From the NCBI RefSeq assembly GCF_030151385.1, contig NZ_JASLDS010000042.1, forward strand, positions 1 to 52,569: a stretch of 52,569 nucleotides of DNA. Direction: 5' to 3'. The notes beneath the pieces are model-generated. The model was given only the letters and a program-made list of their open reading frames with translations, ran no database searches and was not told the DNA's origin. Positions within the stretch are counted from its first letter, which is position 1; each line of letters starts with the position of its first letter. The translations under genes and the position numbers were made by a program. This stretch comes from Soonwooa sp. Its GTDB lineage: Bacteria; Bacteroidota; Bacteroidia; Flavobacteriales; Weeksellaceae. This document shows, piece after piece, positions 17,147-26,202 of this stretch.

Positions 17147-19108
17147 CTAGACTTTTTTGATTTTGTCATGTACATAACCTTGCTCCAATAATGGTGCCGA
17201 CTCTACAACCACGTTGTGCGAGGCTACACCGTATGCTTGGAAGTCACTACTTCCCATTTTTCTAACGAAATTATAAACATTCATGATCATTTTGTCACGG
17301 ATATTTAATAAATAATCGTTGATATAGAGGTTATCAATAATAACATATTTGAGGTCAGGTGGTATGTTATGCGCTCGCAAAGACGGATAACTGCTCTTCG
17401 ACGGAATCATACCATCATCCATCATATCATCCAAGACTTGCCCAAAGTAATCGCTAATTTTTCTATCAATTTTAAATCCTAACTGGAAGTTAATTTTATA
17501 AATCGTACCAGGCAGAATTTCTTCAAGATGATATTTGAAAGTATAAGGTTCTTCTTGATTAATAACACTTAGGATAAAATAATGGTCGGCGCGTTTTGGC
17601 TGCGACTTAATAATTGAATAAATAATCTTCGACTCTACTTCATCATCTTTTTGTGCACGACTAAAGAATGCAAGATTGGTAGCATATTTCGGAATAGTGT
17701 CATCCAACTTCATATCCATAATAGTCGACACATAATTTTTGAGCTTCACAAACTTTACAAATTGTGTTTTTATCTTTCTACCATTATACCAACCATACAT
17801 GCAAATTCCGATAAAGCCTGCCAGTAATACTGAAATCCAACCACCTTCGAAGAATTTGATAATGTTAGCACTAAAGAATCCTAATTCTATAATTAAGTAA
17901 GTTAAACCAAATAAAGCAATCCAAATTTTTGGTGTTCTGGTTTTGAAGAACCAAAATATCAACAAAATAGTTGTCATCAACATTGTCACCGTAATCGAAA
18001 GTCCATAAGCAGCTTCCATTCTACCTGATTCTTTGAAGAAAATCACGATAAGCGCACACATAATGAAAATCCCCCAGTTGATTCTAGGGATGTACATTTG
18101 CCCTTTAACCCCAGATGGATAATCAATTTTTTGATTTGGCCAAAGATTAATAGACATTGCTTCCGAGAACATGGTAAAGGCTCCTGTAATAACCGACTGA
18201 CTGGCAATAATCGCTGCAGACGTCGCAATAATAACCCCTGGTAAAATAAACCAATCTGGCATAATCCCAAAGAAAGGATTTTTACCATTAAATACTTCAT
18301 GATAATTATTTAAAAGCCAAGCACCTTGCCCCAAATAATTAAGAATTAGCATCGCTTTTACAAAAATCCAAGACACACGGATATTGCTTTTTCCGCAGTG
18401 TCCAAGGTCAGAGTACAAAGCTTCTGCACCCGTGGTACAAAGGAAAACCGCGCCTAGAATAACGATTGCCGACGGCGAATTGTATATCAGTTTTATCGCA
18501 TAGATTGGGTTAAAAGCTTTCAAAATATATGGCGCATCCAACAAATGGTAAACCCCTAAAGCTCCCAATGTCAAAAACCAAATTACCATTACTGGACCGA
18601 AAAACTTACCAATAAAACTTGTTCCAAATTGTTGAACAATGAAAATCACAAACAAAATAGCAAGCGTAATAGGCACTACTGGCGGTTTGTGCACCACAAG
18701 CTCTAGACCTTCAATAGCTGACATCACGGTAAGCGATGGTGTAATAATACTATCTGCCACCAGCGCAGAAGCACCAATAATAGCGATAACATATAGCCAT
18801 TTTTTACGAATACGTTTTACCAAAGAATAAAGAGAAAGTATTCCACCTTCTCCTTTGTTGTCCGCTCGAAGCGCAATAACGACATATTTAATCGTTGTTT
18901 GTAAAGTAATTGTCCAGATAATACAAGACAACGCTCCTTCGATATATTCCTCAGAAATAAATCCTCCAGCTTTACCAGCATTAATAATGGCTTTCATCAC
19001 GTACAAAGGCGATGTACCGATATCACCGAATACAATACCCAGCGAAACAATAACGCCTAGAAAAGAAAGCTTTTTGATGTCAATATGACTACTTGAAGAT
19101 TGTGACAT
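17147..19108 (-). CDS. kup: Low-affinity K+ transporter Kup
   Basis: 653 residues. Proton-coupled potassium uptake protein of the KUP/HAK/KT family in the inner membrane. Seen: the family signature GIVFGDIGTSPLYV close to the N-terminus, about twelve transmembrane helices up to residue 440 (including GALGVYHLLDAPYILKAFNP and VILGAVFLCTTGAEALYSDLGHCGK, both characteristic of Kup), and a soluble C-terminal domain of about 200 residues. The N-terminal 12 residues are Ser-rich. It is followed on the same strand by the Fur-family and OstA-like genes. A c-di-AMP link, known for some KUP proteins, cannot be read here. Confidence 0.96.
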   Translation of the reverse strand: MSQSSSSHIDIKKLSFLGVIVSLGIVFGDIGTSPLYVMKAIINAGKAGGFISEEYIEGALSCIIWTITLQTTIKYVVIALRADNKGEGGILSLYSLVKRIRKKWLYVIAIIGASALVADSIITPSLTVMSAIEGLELVVHKPPVVPITLAILFVIFIVQQFGTSFIGKFFGPVMVIWFLTLGALGVYHLLDAPYILKAFNPIYAIKLIYNSPSAIVILGAVFLCTTGAEALYSDLGHCGKSNIRVSWIFVKAMLILNYLGQGAWLLNNYHEVFNGKNPFFGIMPDWFILPGVIIATSAAIIASQSVITGAFTMFSEAMSINLWPNQKIDYPSGVKGQMYIPRINWGIFIMCALIVIFFKESGRMEAAYGLSITVTMLMTTILLIFWFFKTRTPKIWIALFGLTYLIIELGFFSANIIKFFEGGWISVLLAGFIGICMYGWYNGRKIKTQFVKFVKLKNYVSTIMDMKLDDTIPKYATNLAFFSRAQKDDEVESKIIYSIIKSQPKRADHYFILSVINQEEPYTFKYHLEEILPGTIYKINFQLGFKIDRKISDYFGQVLDDMMDDGMIPSKSSYPSLRAHNIPPDLKYVIIDNLYINDYLLNIRDKMIMNVYNFVRKMGSSDFQAYGVASHNVVVESAPLLEQGYVHDKIKKV

Positions 19109-19194
19109 TGTTTTAAAAAAATAAAGTGCAAATTTAGATTATTTTAGATATGAAAATCGATATACCTCTTGTTTTTATTCATTAAAAATAAGCC

Positions 19195-19524
19195 TCATTT
19201 CATATATTTAAAAAAAGACCAAAACTTTCTGTTTTTCAAATAGTTAAAATCAAATTCATTCTCATAAGCTTCTCTCTCAAAAGAAATTGACCGATAGGCT
19301 TGATACGAATTTTTTAAATAAATAAAGCGCAAAATGTATTCTGTAACATATAAAAAATAAAAAGGAAGGATTAATAATTCTAATTGTTGACGGAGATGTA
19401 TCTTCTCATGATTAACTAAAACTGGGTTATCACGATCTTCTTTTCTTTGCAGAATAATAAAAGGAAACAACGTAATCCCTGAAATTTTCATACTTTTGAG
19501 AAAAGTTCTTAATACAACTATCAT
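19195..19524 (-). CDS. Small membrane protein with HExxH motif
   Basis: 109 residues. Residues 37-43 read VNHEKIH, an HExxH zinc-protease-like motif, followed by RQQLELLILPFYFLYVTEYILRF, a hydrophobic helix, and then YRSISFEREAYENE, where the Glu may be a third metal ligand. This arrangement resembles the minimal Zn-peptidase-like proteins common in Flavobacteriia, and the M56 (BlaR1) core in miniature. Function is unknown. It stands between kup and the divergent DUF5522 gene, with 36 bp between the divergent starts. Confidence 0.65.
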   Translation of the reverse strand: MIVVLRTFLKSMKISGITLFPFIILQRKEDRDNPVLVNHEKIHLRQQLELLILPFYFLYVTEYILRFIYLKNSYQAYRSISFEREAYENEFDFNYLKNRKFWSFFKYMK

Positions 19525-19560
19525 ATATCAAAGATATATTTTTTGAAAACAATTTAACCT

Positions 19561-19749
19561 ATGTCCAAAATTGAAATCAAAGAAAATGAAGACTTTTATT
19601 ATAACGAGCAAGGTTACAAAGTTTTTACAGCAAAATTTCATTTAAAAAGAGGTTACTGTTGCAAAAACGGATGCAGACATTGTCCTTATGGTTATGATAA
19701 AAAAACGGACACATTTTCTAAAGTTAAAAAAAACAGCGACCAACAATGA
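19561..19749 (+). CDS. DUF5522 family small Cys-rich protein
   Basis: 62 residues containing the family core GYKVFTAKFHLKRGYCCKNGCRHCPYGYD. Four Cys and one His in CCKNGCRHCP suggest a small metal site. It is conserved across Bacteroidota and other bacteria, and its role is unknown. The stop overlaps the start of the DUF4136 lipoprotein gene (ATGA at 19746), so the two are translationally coupled. Confidence 0.88.
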   Translation: MSKIEIKENEDFYYNEQGYKVFTAKFHLKRGYCCKNGCRHCPYGYDKKTDTFSKVKKNSDQQ

Positions 19750-20279
19750 AAAAATATCTTTTTATTTTAGGCTTAGCAGTAGCAGGATTGGTAACCTCTT
19801 GTAGCCCTTTTCAGGTAAGATCAGATTATTCTGCAACCGCAAATTTTACGGATTACAAAACTTATTTGTTCCGTACAGATGATTTGAAACTAAACGACCT
19901 TGACAAAGATCGTGTACTAAACGAATTGGCAAAGCAGGTACAAAGCAAAGGTCTAACAGCATCGCAGACGCCAGACATCATTATCAATGTTAAGGCATCA
20001 CACAAAAAAGTCCAAGATATCCAATCGTCATCACCTTATGGAATGTATGGTTACTATGGCGGACCTTATGGTTGGGGTGTTGGGATGAACAGAACTTGGA
20101 CCAGCAATTACAACAGTGGAACTATCGTTGTGGATATGGTAGATGCAAAAACCAATAAATTGGTTTGGCAAGGTGTCGGAAGTGGCATTTCGGTAGATTC
20201 TCCAAAATCTAAACAAAAACAAATCCCAGAAGTGGTTGCCGAAATCATGGCCAACTACCCTCCTCAAAAAGGAAAATAA
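19746..20279 (+). CDS. DUF4136 lipoprotein
   Basis: 177 residues. A lipoprotein signal peptide with lipobox VTSC (Cys19) is followed by the DUF4136 fold: VRSDYSATANFTDYKTYLF, DKDRVLNELAKQVQSKGLTASQTPDIIINVKAS, a Gly/Tyr-rich loop (about 95-120), then GTIVVDMVDAKTNKLVWQGVGSG and a final helix. It is expected at the outer or inner membrane facing the periplasm; biochemical role unknown. It is coupled to the upstream DUF5522 gene and ends at the terminator at 20311. Confidence 0.9.
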   Translation: MKKYLFILGLAVAGLVTSCSPFQVRSDYSATANFTDYKTYLFRTDDLKLNDLDKDRVLNELAKQVQSKGLTASQTPDIIINVKASHKKVQDIQSSSPYGMYGYYGGPYGWGVGMNRTWTSNYNSGTIVVDMVDAKTNKLVWQGVGSGISVDSPKSKQKQIPEVVAEIMANYPPQKGK

Positions 20280-20310
20280 AATTTTAGAATATAATTCTAT
20301 AAAGCATTAT

Positions 20311-20342
20311 AAAGCTTCGAGTTGTTTCGAAGCTTTTTTTAT
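20311..20342 (+). terminator. Rho-independent terminator of the DUF5522-DUF4136 pair
   Basis: AAAGCTTCGA (20311-20320) pairs with TCGAAGCTTT (20327-20336), followed by a T-run. The hairpin and its downstream flank recur almost exactly at 23134-23186, after the C10 protease gene. Confidence 0.85.
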
Positions 20343-20364
20343 TTAAGAAAATATTTCGTCAACC
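20312..20364 (+). repeat. 53-bp direct repeat, left copy (includes a terminator)
   Basis: Matches 23134-23186 at 52 of 53 positions: the terminator hairpin, its T-run and 25 bp beyond. The two copies bracket the C10 protease gene, suggesting that a segment of about 2.8 kb was inserted or duplicated by recombination at this sequence. Confidence 0.85.
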
Positions 20365-20544
20365 TACTTAGACTTCGTGTTTATTTTAACATGAACTAAA
20401 ATTTAAATTACTTTCATAAAGCTTTTTTTATTAGCTTTGCGATAAGCAATATACTTCGTAAGGAGTTAGATTAAAAATCTCAACAAGACTACAAAGGATA
20501 TTGCCAAAACTAAAAACAAAAACTAACCATTAAAATTTCAAATT

Positions 20545-23112
20545 ATGAGAAATCTACATTTCCTTGTGGGATTGTTGATGCTATTCAGCATGTCCACATT
20601 CGCAAAACAAATCGACGAAAGCACAGCAAAACAAGTTGGCGAATCTTTTTTTGTTAATTCTAAAAAGCTTTCAAAATCCAAGGTTAACCTAAATCTTGTT
20701 TACAAATCAAAAGCTAGTGCAGGGAAAAGCCAATCCAATTTTTTCTATGTTTTTAACAACTCAACAGACGGCTTTGTTATTGTAGCAGCAGACGATAATG
20801 TTACACCTATTTTGGGATATTCAACAGAAGGAAAATTTAATGTAAACGACATTCCTATTAATACAAAAGAGTGGTTTGATAATTATAAGCTTCAAATTCA
20901 ATATGTGATTGACCACAACATTCCTGCTTCACAAAAGATTAAAACAGAATGGGCTAACTATATTAACAATATTGCTATTGATAATAAAACAACGAGTGTC
21001 AATCCATTACTTACAACAAAATGGAATCAATCTCCTTATTATAACGATGCTTGTCCTTATGATACCGATTTGGCACAGAAGTCTGTCACTGGCTGTGCTG
21101 CGACCGCAATGTCACAGATTATGAAATTTTGGAATTATCCTGCAAAAGGCACTGGATTTTACGCCTACAATCATCTGAAATTTGGGACAATTTCTTCTAA
21201 TTTTAGCGAGCATTCTTATGACTGGAACAGCATGCCTAATGTTGTAACGAGTGCCAATCCTGCTGTTGCTCAACTTAATTATGATGCCGGTGTTAGCCTC
21301 AGTATGGATTATAGCCCAGTTGAAAGTGGTGCACATATCCGAAGTGTACAGGATCCTAATATGTTTAGTTTTGATTATGTACTTAAAAACTATTTTGGCT
21401 ACAAAAATACTTTAGCTACTAAGGAACGAAAAAACTACAACAGCGCAACATGGCTTAATTTGTTAAAAACAGAGTTAGATGCAGGTCGACCAATTCTCTA
21501 TATTGGTGTTGGTAATAATGGCGGGCATGCATTTGTATGTGATGGTTACGATAATAATAATTTATTACATTTTAACTGGGGATGGGGTGGACAAGCTGAT
21601 GGCTATTTTGTTGTAGATCAACTCAATCCTGGAAGATACAACTTCTCCGACTTTCAACTTGCAGTTATTGGTGTAGAGCCCAAACCAACGCCTGCTACAG
21701 ACTACAAGTTAGAAATATTTAGCCACACCCCAACTTTATCAAGCACAGAAATCCCTTTTGGAGATAACTTTTCGATAACAACAGACATGGTAAACTATGG
21801 AACAGCTAGTTTCGATGGAAGTTATGGTGCAGCTATTTATGACAGCAACAACAACTTCATTGACTTTTTAGAGGTCAAAACAGCAACTACTTTAATGCCT
21901 TTTTATTATCAAACAGGAATAAAATTCAATAAAACGTCATCTACCACATTAATGCCTGGCGACTATTTTGCTAGTATTTTGAGCAGAGCAAATAACGATG
22001 GCTGGAAATTTATAGAGCCTCGTAGTTACAGCAACAAGGTTCCTTTCAAAATTAAACATAGTGCTGATATAGAAACAAATTCTGCATTTAGTATCACCAA
22101 TAACAACGGAAAATTATTGCGCGGAGAACCGGTAAGTATTAATGTTGATATCACAAACAAAGGCAATAGTACATATTACGGCAAATACCAGTTACAATTA
22201 CTTAACAAAAACGACGGATCTATTGCACAAGTTATCCAAACTGTAGACGAAACCAGCGGCTTACCAAGCAACCAACATTATACTGGTGGAAAAAACTTCG
22301 CTGGAACTATTACCGCTCAAAATGGAAGCTATCTATTGAACATTGTATATCAACCTGAAAACTCTAACACTTGGACTCTAGCTGGTAGCACGAGTTTTAA
22401 AAACCCAATCGAAGTCATAGTGCAGAAAAAGCCTTTAGCTCCAGATCAATATGAAGTCAATGATAAAGTGGAACAAGCAACTAATTTACCCGTAGTATTT
22501 AATAACAATCAGGCTATTATTGCTACAACTAATTCCAATTTTCACAATGATGAGGACGAAGATTATTATAAAGTCAATTTAGATCCTGGTTATAAATACA
22601 CAATTACTCCAAGTCTTCAAGACATTTCCTTTAGTAAAGATGCTACCGTATATACTGCTTCGGTAATATATGCTTACTCTACAAATGGTGGTGGAGACTG
22701 GTCAAAAATTACTACATCCGAAGAAGCCTCTCCCGAAATCATACTTAACAATGGCGGAACTTTAATTTTTGCTGTAAATCAAATGCTCCCAGGTCTAGAC
22801 GGGACATATTTATTTGATATAGCCATTAACAGAGAAGCAACATTGGCAACCAATAATTCTGTTAGCAATATGGATAACATAAAGCTATATCCAAATCCAG
22901 CTAAAGATTTTGTGAATGTTGATTTGTCAAGTATTAAAGAAAAAGTTATTGGATTTAGCATTATTAATAATGCTGGACAAGTTGTAAAAAACATTCCATC
23001 AACCAATGATAAAATCACCAAAATATCTTTACAAGGTCTTGTTAAAGGACTTTATTACATCCAAATAGAAACTGAAAAAGACAAAATATCAAAAAAGATC
23101 ATTGTCCAATAA
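20545..23112 (+). CDS. C10 (streptopain-like) cysteine protease, T9SS-secreted
   Basis: 855 residues. Signal peptide (1-20, ending TFAK); inhibitory propeptide (about 21-150); C10 catalytic domain (about 151-380) with nucleophile Cys in SVTGCAATAMSQIMKFW and His in NGGHAFVCDGYDNNN, followed by the conserved HFNWGWGGQADGYF; three Ig-like or CARDB-like beta modules (about 385-620 and beyond); a pre-peptidase-type module (about 645-760); and a T9SS type A sorting tail (about 785-855, LYPNPAKDFVNVDLSS to KIIVQ). It is expected to be a surface or extracellular protease, related in catalytic type to SpeB and to prevotellal interpain. It stands alone, flanked by 53-bp direct repeats, which hints at transfer or duplication. 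Confidence 0.92.
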   Translation: MRNLHFLVGLLMLFSMSTFAKQIDESTAKQVGESFFVNSKKLSKSKVNLNLVYKSKASAGKSQSNFFYVFNNSTDGFVIVAADDNVTPILGYSTEGKFNVNDIPINTKEWFDNYKLQIQYVIDHNIPASQKIKTEWANYINNIAIDNKTTSVNPLLTTKWNQSPYYNDACPYDTDLAQKSVTGCAATAMSQIMKFWNYPAKGTGFYAYNHLKFGTISSNFSEHSYDWNSMPNVVTSANPAVAQLNYDAGVSLSMDYSPVESGAHIRSVQDPNMFSFDYVLKNYFGYKNTLATKERKNYNSATWLNLLKTELDAGRPILYIGVGNNGGHAFVCDGYDNNNLLHFNWGWGGQADGYFVVDQLNPGRYNFSDFQLAVIGVEPKPTPATDYKLEIFSHTPTLSSTEIPFGDNFSITTDMVNYGTASFDGSYGAAIYDSNNNFIDFLEVKTATTLMPFYYQTGIKFNKTSSTTLMPGDYFASILSRANNDGWKFIEPRSYSNKVPFKIKHSADIETNSAFSITNNNGKLLRGEPVSINVDITNKGNSTYYGKYQLQLLNKNDGSIAQVIQTVDETSGLPSNQHYTGGKNFAGTITAQNGSYLLNIVYQPENSNTWTLAGSTSFKNPIEVIVQKKPLAPDQYEVNDKVEQATNLPVVFNNNQAIIATTNSNFHNDEDEDYYKVNLDPGYKYTITPSLQDISFSKDATVYTASVIYAYSTNGGGDWSKITTSEEASPEIILNNGGTLIFAVNQMLPGLDGTYLFDIAINREATLATNNSVSNMDNIKLYPNPAKDFVNVDLSSIKEKVIGFSIINNAGQVVKNIPSTNDKITKISLQGLVKGLYYIQIETEKDKISKKIIVQ

Positions 23113-23133
23113 CACCAAATAATTAATATCAAT

Positions 23134-23186
23134 AAGCTTCGAGTTGTCTCGAAGCTTTTTTTATTTAAGAAAATATTTCGTCAACC
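23134..23186 (+). repeat. 53-bp direct repeat, right copy (terminator of the C10 gene)
   Basis: Near-identical to 20312-20364 (one mismatch in the loop). The hairpin acts as the terminator of the C10 protease gene, 22 bp after its stop. The remaining gap to 23476 is very AT-rich and holds only the next promoter region (a TAACTTTA box at 23434-23441). Confidence 0.85.
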
Positions 23187-23476
23187 AGATGATGTATTCA
23201 ATTAGTTCAATTTCAGCATTAATAAGTAAAAAAACATAAGATTAAAAAAATCAAGAAAATAAACTATAGTAATAAACACTTTTTAAGATTACTACCAACA
23301 AGCCAAAACAAATCATTAAAAACAACAAACCAAAAGAATAAAATTAATATCAAATAAATTACATAAAATATTTATTATTAAATTTATAATAAATATCACT
23401 GCTTTTAATTACGGATACACCACTTCAATTGCATAACTTTAGGATATTTAAAATCTTTAATTTAAACCCTAAGATT

Positions 23477-24535
23477 ATGAGCAAAAAACTAAGCATTAAA
23501 GCAATTTTAGCATTGTCAATTTTGGCAACTTCTAGTTTAACATCTTATCTAGATGCTTGCACAAGATTGGTTTACAAAGGTCCCGAAAATACAGTTATCA
23601 CCGCAAGATCAATGGACTGGAAAGATGAAATAGATGCCAATATTTGGGCTTTCCCTAGAGGTATCGAACGTAATGGAAATGTTGGAAAAAATTCAGTGAA
23701 ATGGACTTCGAAATACGGAAGCCTTATCACAAGTGCGTGGGATATTGCAACGACTGACGGCATCAACGAAAAAGGATTGGTGGCTAATGTACTTTGGCTG
23801 GTTGAAAGCCAGTATCCGAAATTTAATCCAGAAGGCAAAGACAAAGGCATCACTATTTCTGCTTGGGCGCAATATGTTTTGGATAATTTTGAATCAGTTA
23901 AGGAGGCCGTAAATGAACTTAAAAAAGAAGAATTCGTGATTGTCTCAGATTATATCCCAGGAACAACGAAGTTCACAACGCTTCATCTTTCTTTATCGGA
24001 CGCTTCTGGCGACAATGCGATTTTCGAATATGTGAATGGAAAACTCATGATTCACCATGATGCTTCCTACACTGTAATGACCAACTCGCCGACCTTTGAC
24101 GAGCAACTTGCTATCAACAAATATTGGTCAAACATTCCTGGGACTATTGTCTTGCCTGGCACCAACAAAGCTGCTGACCGATTTGCTAGAGCAGCTTACT
24201 ATATCAAAGCTATTCCTCAAACCAGCGATGTTCGTAACTCGATAGCTAGCGTATTTAGTGTTATTAGAAACTGCTCGGTACCTTATGGCATTTCATCAGA
24301 AACAGAACCCAATATTTCTTCAACAAGATGGCGCTCAGTAGCGGATCAAAAAAATCTGGTTTACTATTTCGAAACCATAAAAACGCCAAATACATTTTGG
24401 GTAGACCTTAAGAAACTTGACTTCAGCAAAAACGCACCTGTCAAACGTCTAAGTCTCAGCAAAAATGAAACTTACGCAGGCGAAACATCCAAAATATTCG
24501 TACCTGCAAAAGCCTTTACTTTCATAGGAATTTAA
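23477..24535 (+). CDS. Linear amide C-N hydrolase (choloylglycine hydrolase/PVA family)
   Basis: 352 residues from the ATG at 23477; the frame is open from 23429, but a TAACTTTA promoter-like box lies at 23434-23441 and the signal peptide starts properly at MSKKLSIKAILA. An Ntn hydrolase of the C59 type: after export and cleavage, Cys in LDACTRLVYKG becomes the N-terminal nucleophile. Further family marks are ARSMDWKDEIDANIWAFPRG, GINEKGLVANVLWL, and the oxyanion-region VMTNSPTFDEQL and NIPGTIVLPGTNKAADRF. Family members cleave bile-salt, penicillin V or N-acyl-homoserine-lactone amides; the substrate here is unknown. Probably periplasmic or extracellular. Confidence 0.9.
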   Translation: MSKKLSIKAILALSILATSSLTSYLDACTRLVYKGPENTVITARSMDWKDEIDANIWAFPRGIERNGNVGKNSVKWTSKYGSLITSAWDIATTDGINEKGLVANVLWLVESQYPKFNPEGKDKGITISAWAQYVLDNFESVKEAVNELKKEEFVIVSDYIPGTTKFTTLHLSLSDASGDNAIFEYVNGKLMIHHDASYTVMTNSPTFDEQLAINKYWSNIPGTIVLPGTNKAADRFARAAYYIKAIPQTSDVRNSIASVFSVIRNCSVPYGISSETEPNISSTRWRSVADQKNLVYYFETIKTPNTFWVDLKKLDFSKNAPVKRLSLSKNETYAGETSKIFVPAKAFTFIGI

Positions 24536-24551
24536 TTGTTTTAACTTTATG

Positions 24552-24741
24552 AGAGCCTGTTTAATATAAATTGTATCACCACAGAAATGAGCATCACCAG
24601 TTTGATATACGTAATTAAAAAATATCATCAACTGGAATCTGCCTAGCTATTTTAATTATATTTCTGAAGTTTTAGAATACTTAATTCAAGTAGAAAAGCA
24701 AACAACAAATCGCTTTCTGAGACATAACTTAAACAGGCTCT
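24552..24741. mobile_element. MITE-like 190-bp element with 13-bp terminal inverted repeats
   Basis: AGAGCCTGTTTAA (24552-24564) and TTAAACAGGCTCT (24729-24741) are exact inverted copies at the two ends of a 190-bp AT-rich segment with no gene. The motif TTAACTT stands 4 bp outside the left end (24541-24547) and directly outside the right end (24742-24748), possibly an imperfect target duplication. No transposase is present. Confidence 0.45.
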
Positions 24742-24766
24742 TTAACTTGACCTTAGCTTTAAAAAT

Positions 24767-26017
24767 CTATTTCATCTGATAAGTATAGACATTGTAAGGA
24801 AGCAACTTCCCTGCAAAATACCTTGAAATAATACTAGCCATCAAAATCGGAAAAAACAAAACATAGGCATTTGGCGCAAGATTACATACCAAAAACAAAG
24901 CTGTAAATGGTGCATAGATAGAAGCAGACAAGGTTGCCGCAGCACCTACCAACATAAAATTGAGATAGATTAAGGAAGTTCCGAAATAATTATTGCAAAC
25001 ATAAGCAAACAAAAATCCCAAAAATGCGCCAACAACAATACTTGGTGCAAATACTCCACCGTCGCCACCAGCTCCCAAAGTTAACGCGGAAGCCAAAGGC
25101 TTCAATAACACCAAAGATAATAAAAATACTACTGAAAAATCTTTTGGATGCTCTAACAAAGGCGAAAGCGCATGATAGCTATCACCATACAAAAAAGGAA
25201 ATGATAACAGCATTAATCCCACCGCAACAGCGCCTAGATTAACTCTTACAAAATTATTATTAATGCCAGAGAAAAAGCTTTTTAGTCGTGTCACCAATAA
25301 TGTAAAATAAACAGACAAGCAACCACTTAACAAACTTAAAATAACAAAAAATGGAAGTGCCGACCATTTCCATTCGGTAATTTTAAAATTAAGAAAAACC
25401 TCAGGTTTTATCATCAACAAGAAAACCCACGATACCAATGCAGCTGTTGTACAACTTATAAAAATACTCTTTGACAACTTTTTCGCGATAACTTCAACAG
25501 CAAAAAGCCAGCCTACAATCGGGCTTCCAAAAAGTATCGAAACGCCCGCAACCACACCTGCGCAAATCAACTCCAATTTGTATAGATTGGGCGAAAATCG
25601 TTTTTGATACATATTATTTCCAATCGTTGCACTTGCAACTACCGTCGAAACCTCAATACCAGTCGACCCTCCAAATATCACAGTCAAAAAACCATTAACA
25701 AAATGCGAAGGTATTTTAAACAGTGGCAAATGATCTTTCCTATGATCAACAGTTTTATAGATTTCGGAAATCCCTTTGTTCTTTCTATTTTTAAACAAAT
25801 ACTTCCTTAAAAAATAAATACTGGTTATTCCAATTGTGGGAAAAATAACAAACAATACCTTTTTCTCGTAAGCCAAATCATACAAAAACTCCTGACAATG
25901 GACAGTAATATATTTTAGCAACCAAGCCATACTTGCAGCCAAAACACCAACAACCAAACTCATTACAATTAACCTAAAATAAAAATGCTGCTTTACTTTT
26001 TGTCTATCCATACCCAA
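24767..26017 (-). CDS. ClC-family chloride channel or transporter
   Basis: 416 residues with about ten membrane helices. ClC marks: GGSTGIEVSTVVASATIGNNM, where the classical GREGP filter is altered and the Glu is shifted; FGSPIVGWLFAVEVI, corresponding to the GxxFxxE region; and GAGGDGGVFAPSIVVGAFLG, matching the GxFAP filter. There are no CBS domains, as in many bacterial members. It is an inner-membrane protein moving chloride (possibly fluoride or nitrate) either as channel or H+ antiporter; the altered first filter makes ion choice uncertain. Monocistronic, with a MITE-like element after its stop. Confidence 0.88.
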   Translation of the reverse strand: MGMDRQKVKQHFYFRLIVMSLVVGVLAASMAWLLKYITVHCQEFLYDLAYEKKVLFVIFPTIGITSIYFLRKYLFKNRKNKGISEIYKTVDHRKDHLPLFKIPSHFVNGFLTVIFGGSTGIEVSTVVASATIGNNMYQKRFSPNLYKLELICAGVVAGVSILFGSPIVGWLFAVEVIAKKLSKSIFISCTTAALVSWVFLLMIKPEVFLNFKITEWKWSALPFFVILSLLSGCLSVYFTLLVTRLKSFFSGINNNFVRVNLGAVAVGLMLLSFPFLYGDSYHALSPLLEHPKDFSVVFLLSLVLLKPLASALTLGAGGDGGVFAPSIVVGAFLGFLFAYVCNNYFGTSLIYLNFMLVGAAATLSASIYAPFTALFLVCNLAPNAYVLFFPILMASIISRYFAGKLLPYNVYTYQMK

Positions 26018-26202
26018 ATTTCTAATTACAAAAGTAAGAGATAGCTAGAATTTTCAGGGTGTTTATTCTAAAAAATTGACATAGACAAGTTCAAGTTTTA
26101 TAATTGTTTTTGCAGAATTTGATTTAAATAGAATTTACTTAAATAAAAAAGGAGACCGCTCTTACGAGACAGCCTCCAAAACAATTACTTTTAAAGAAAA
26201 TA

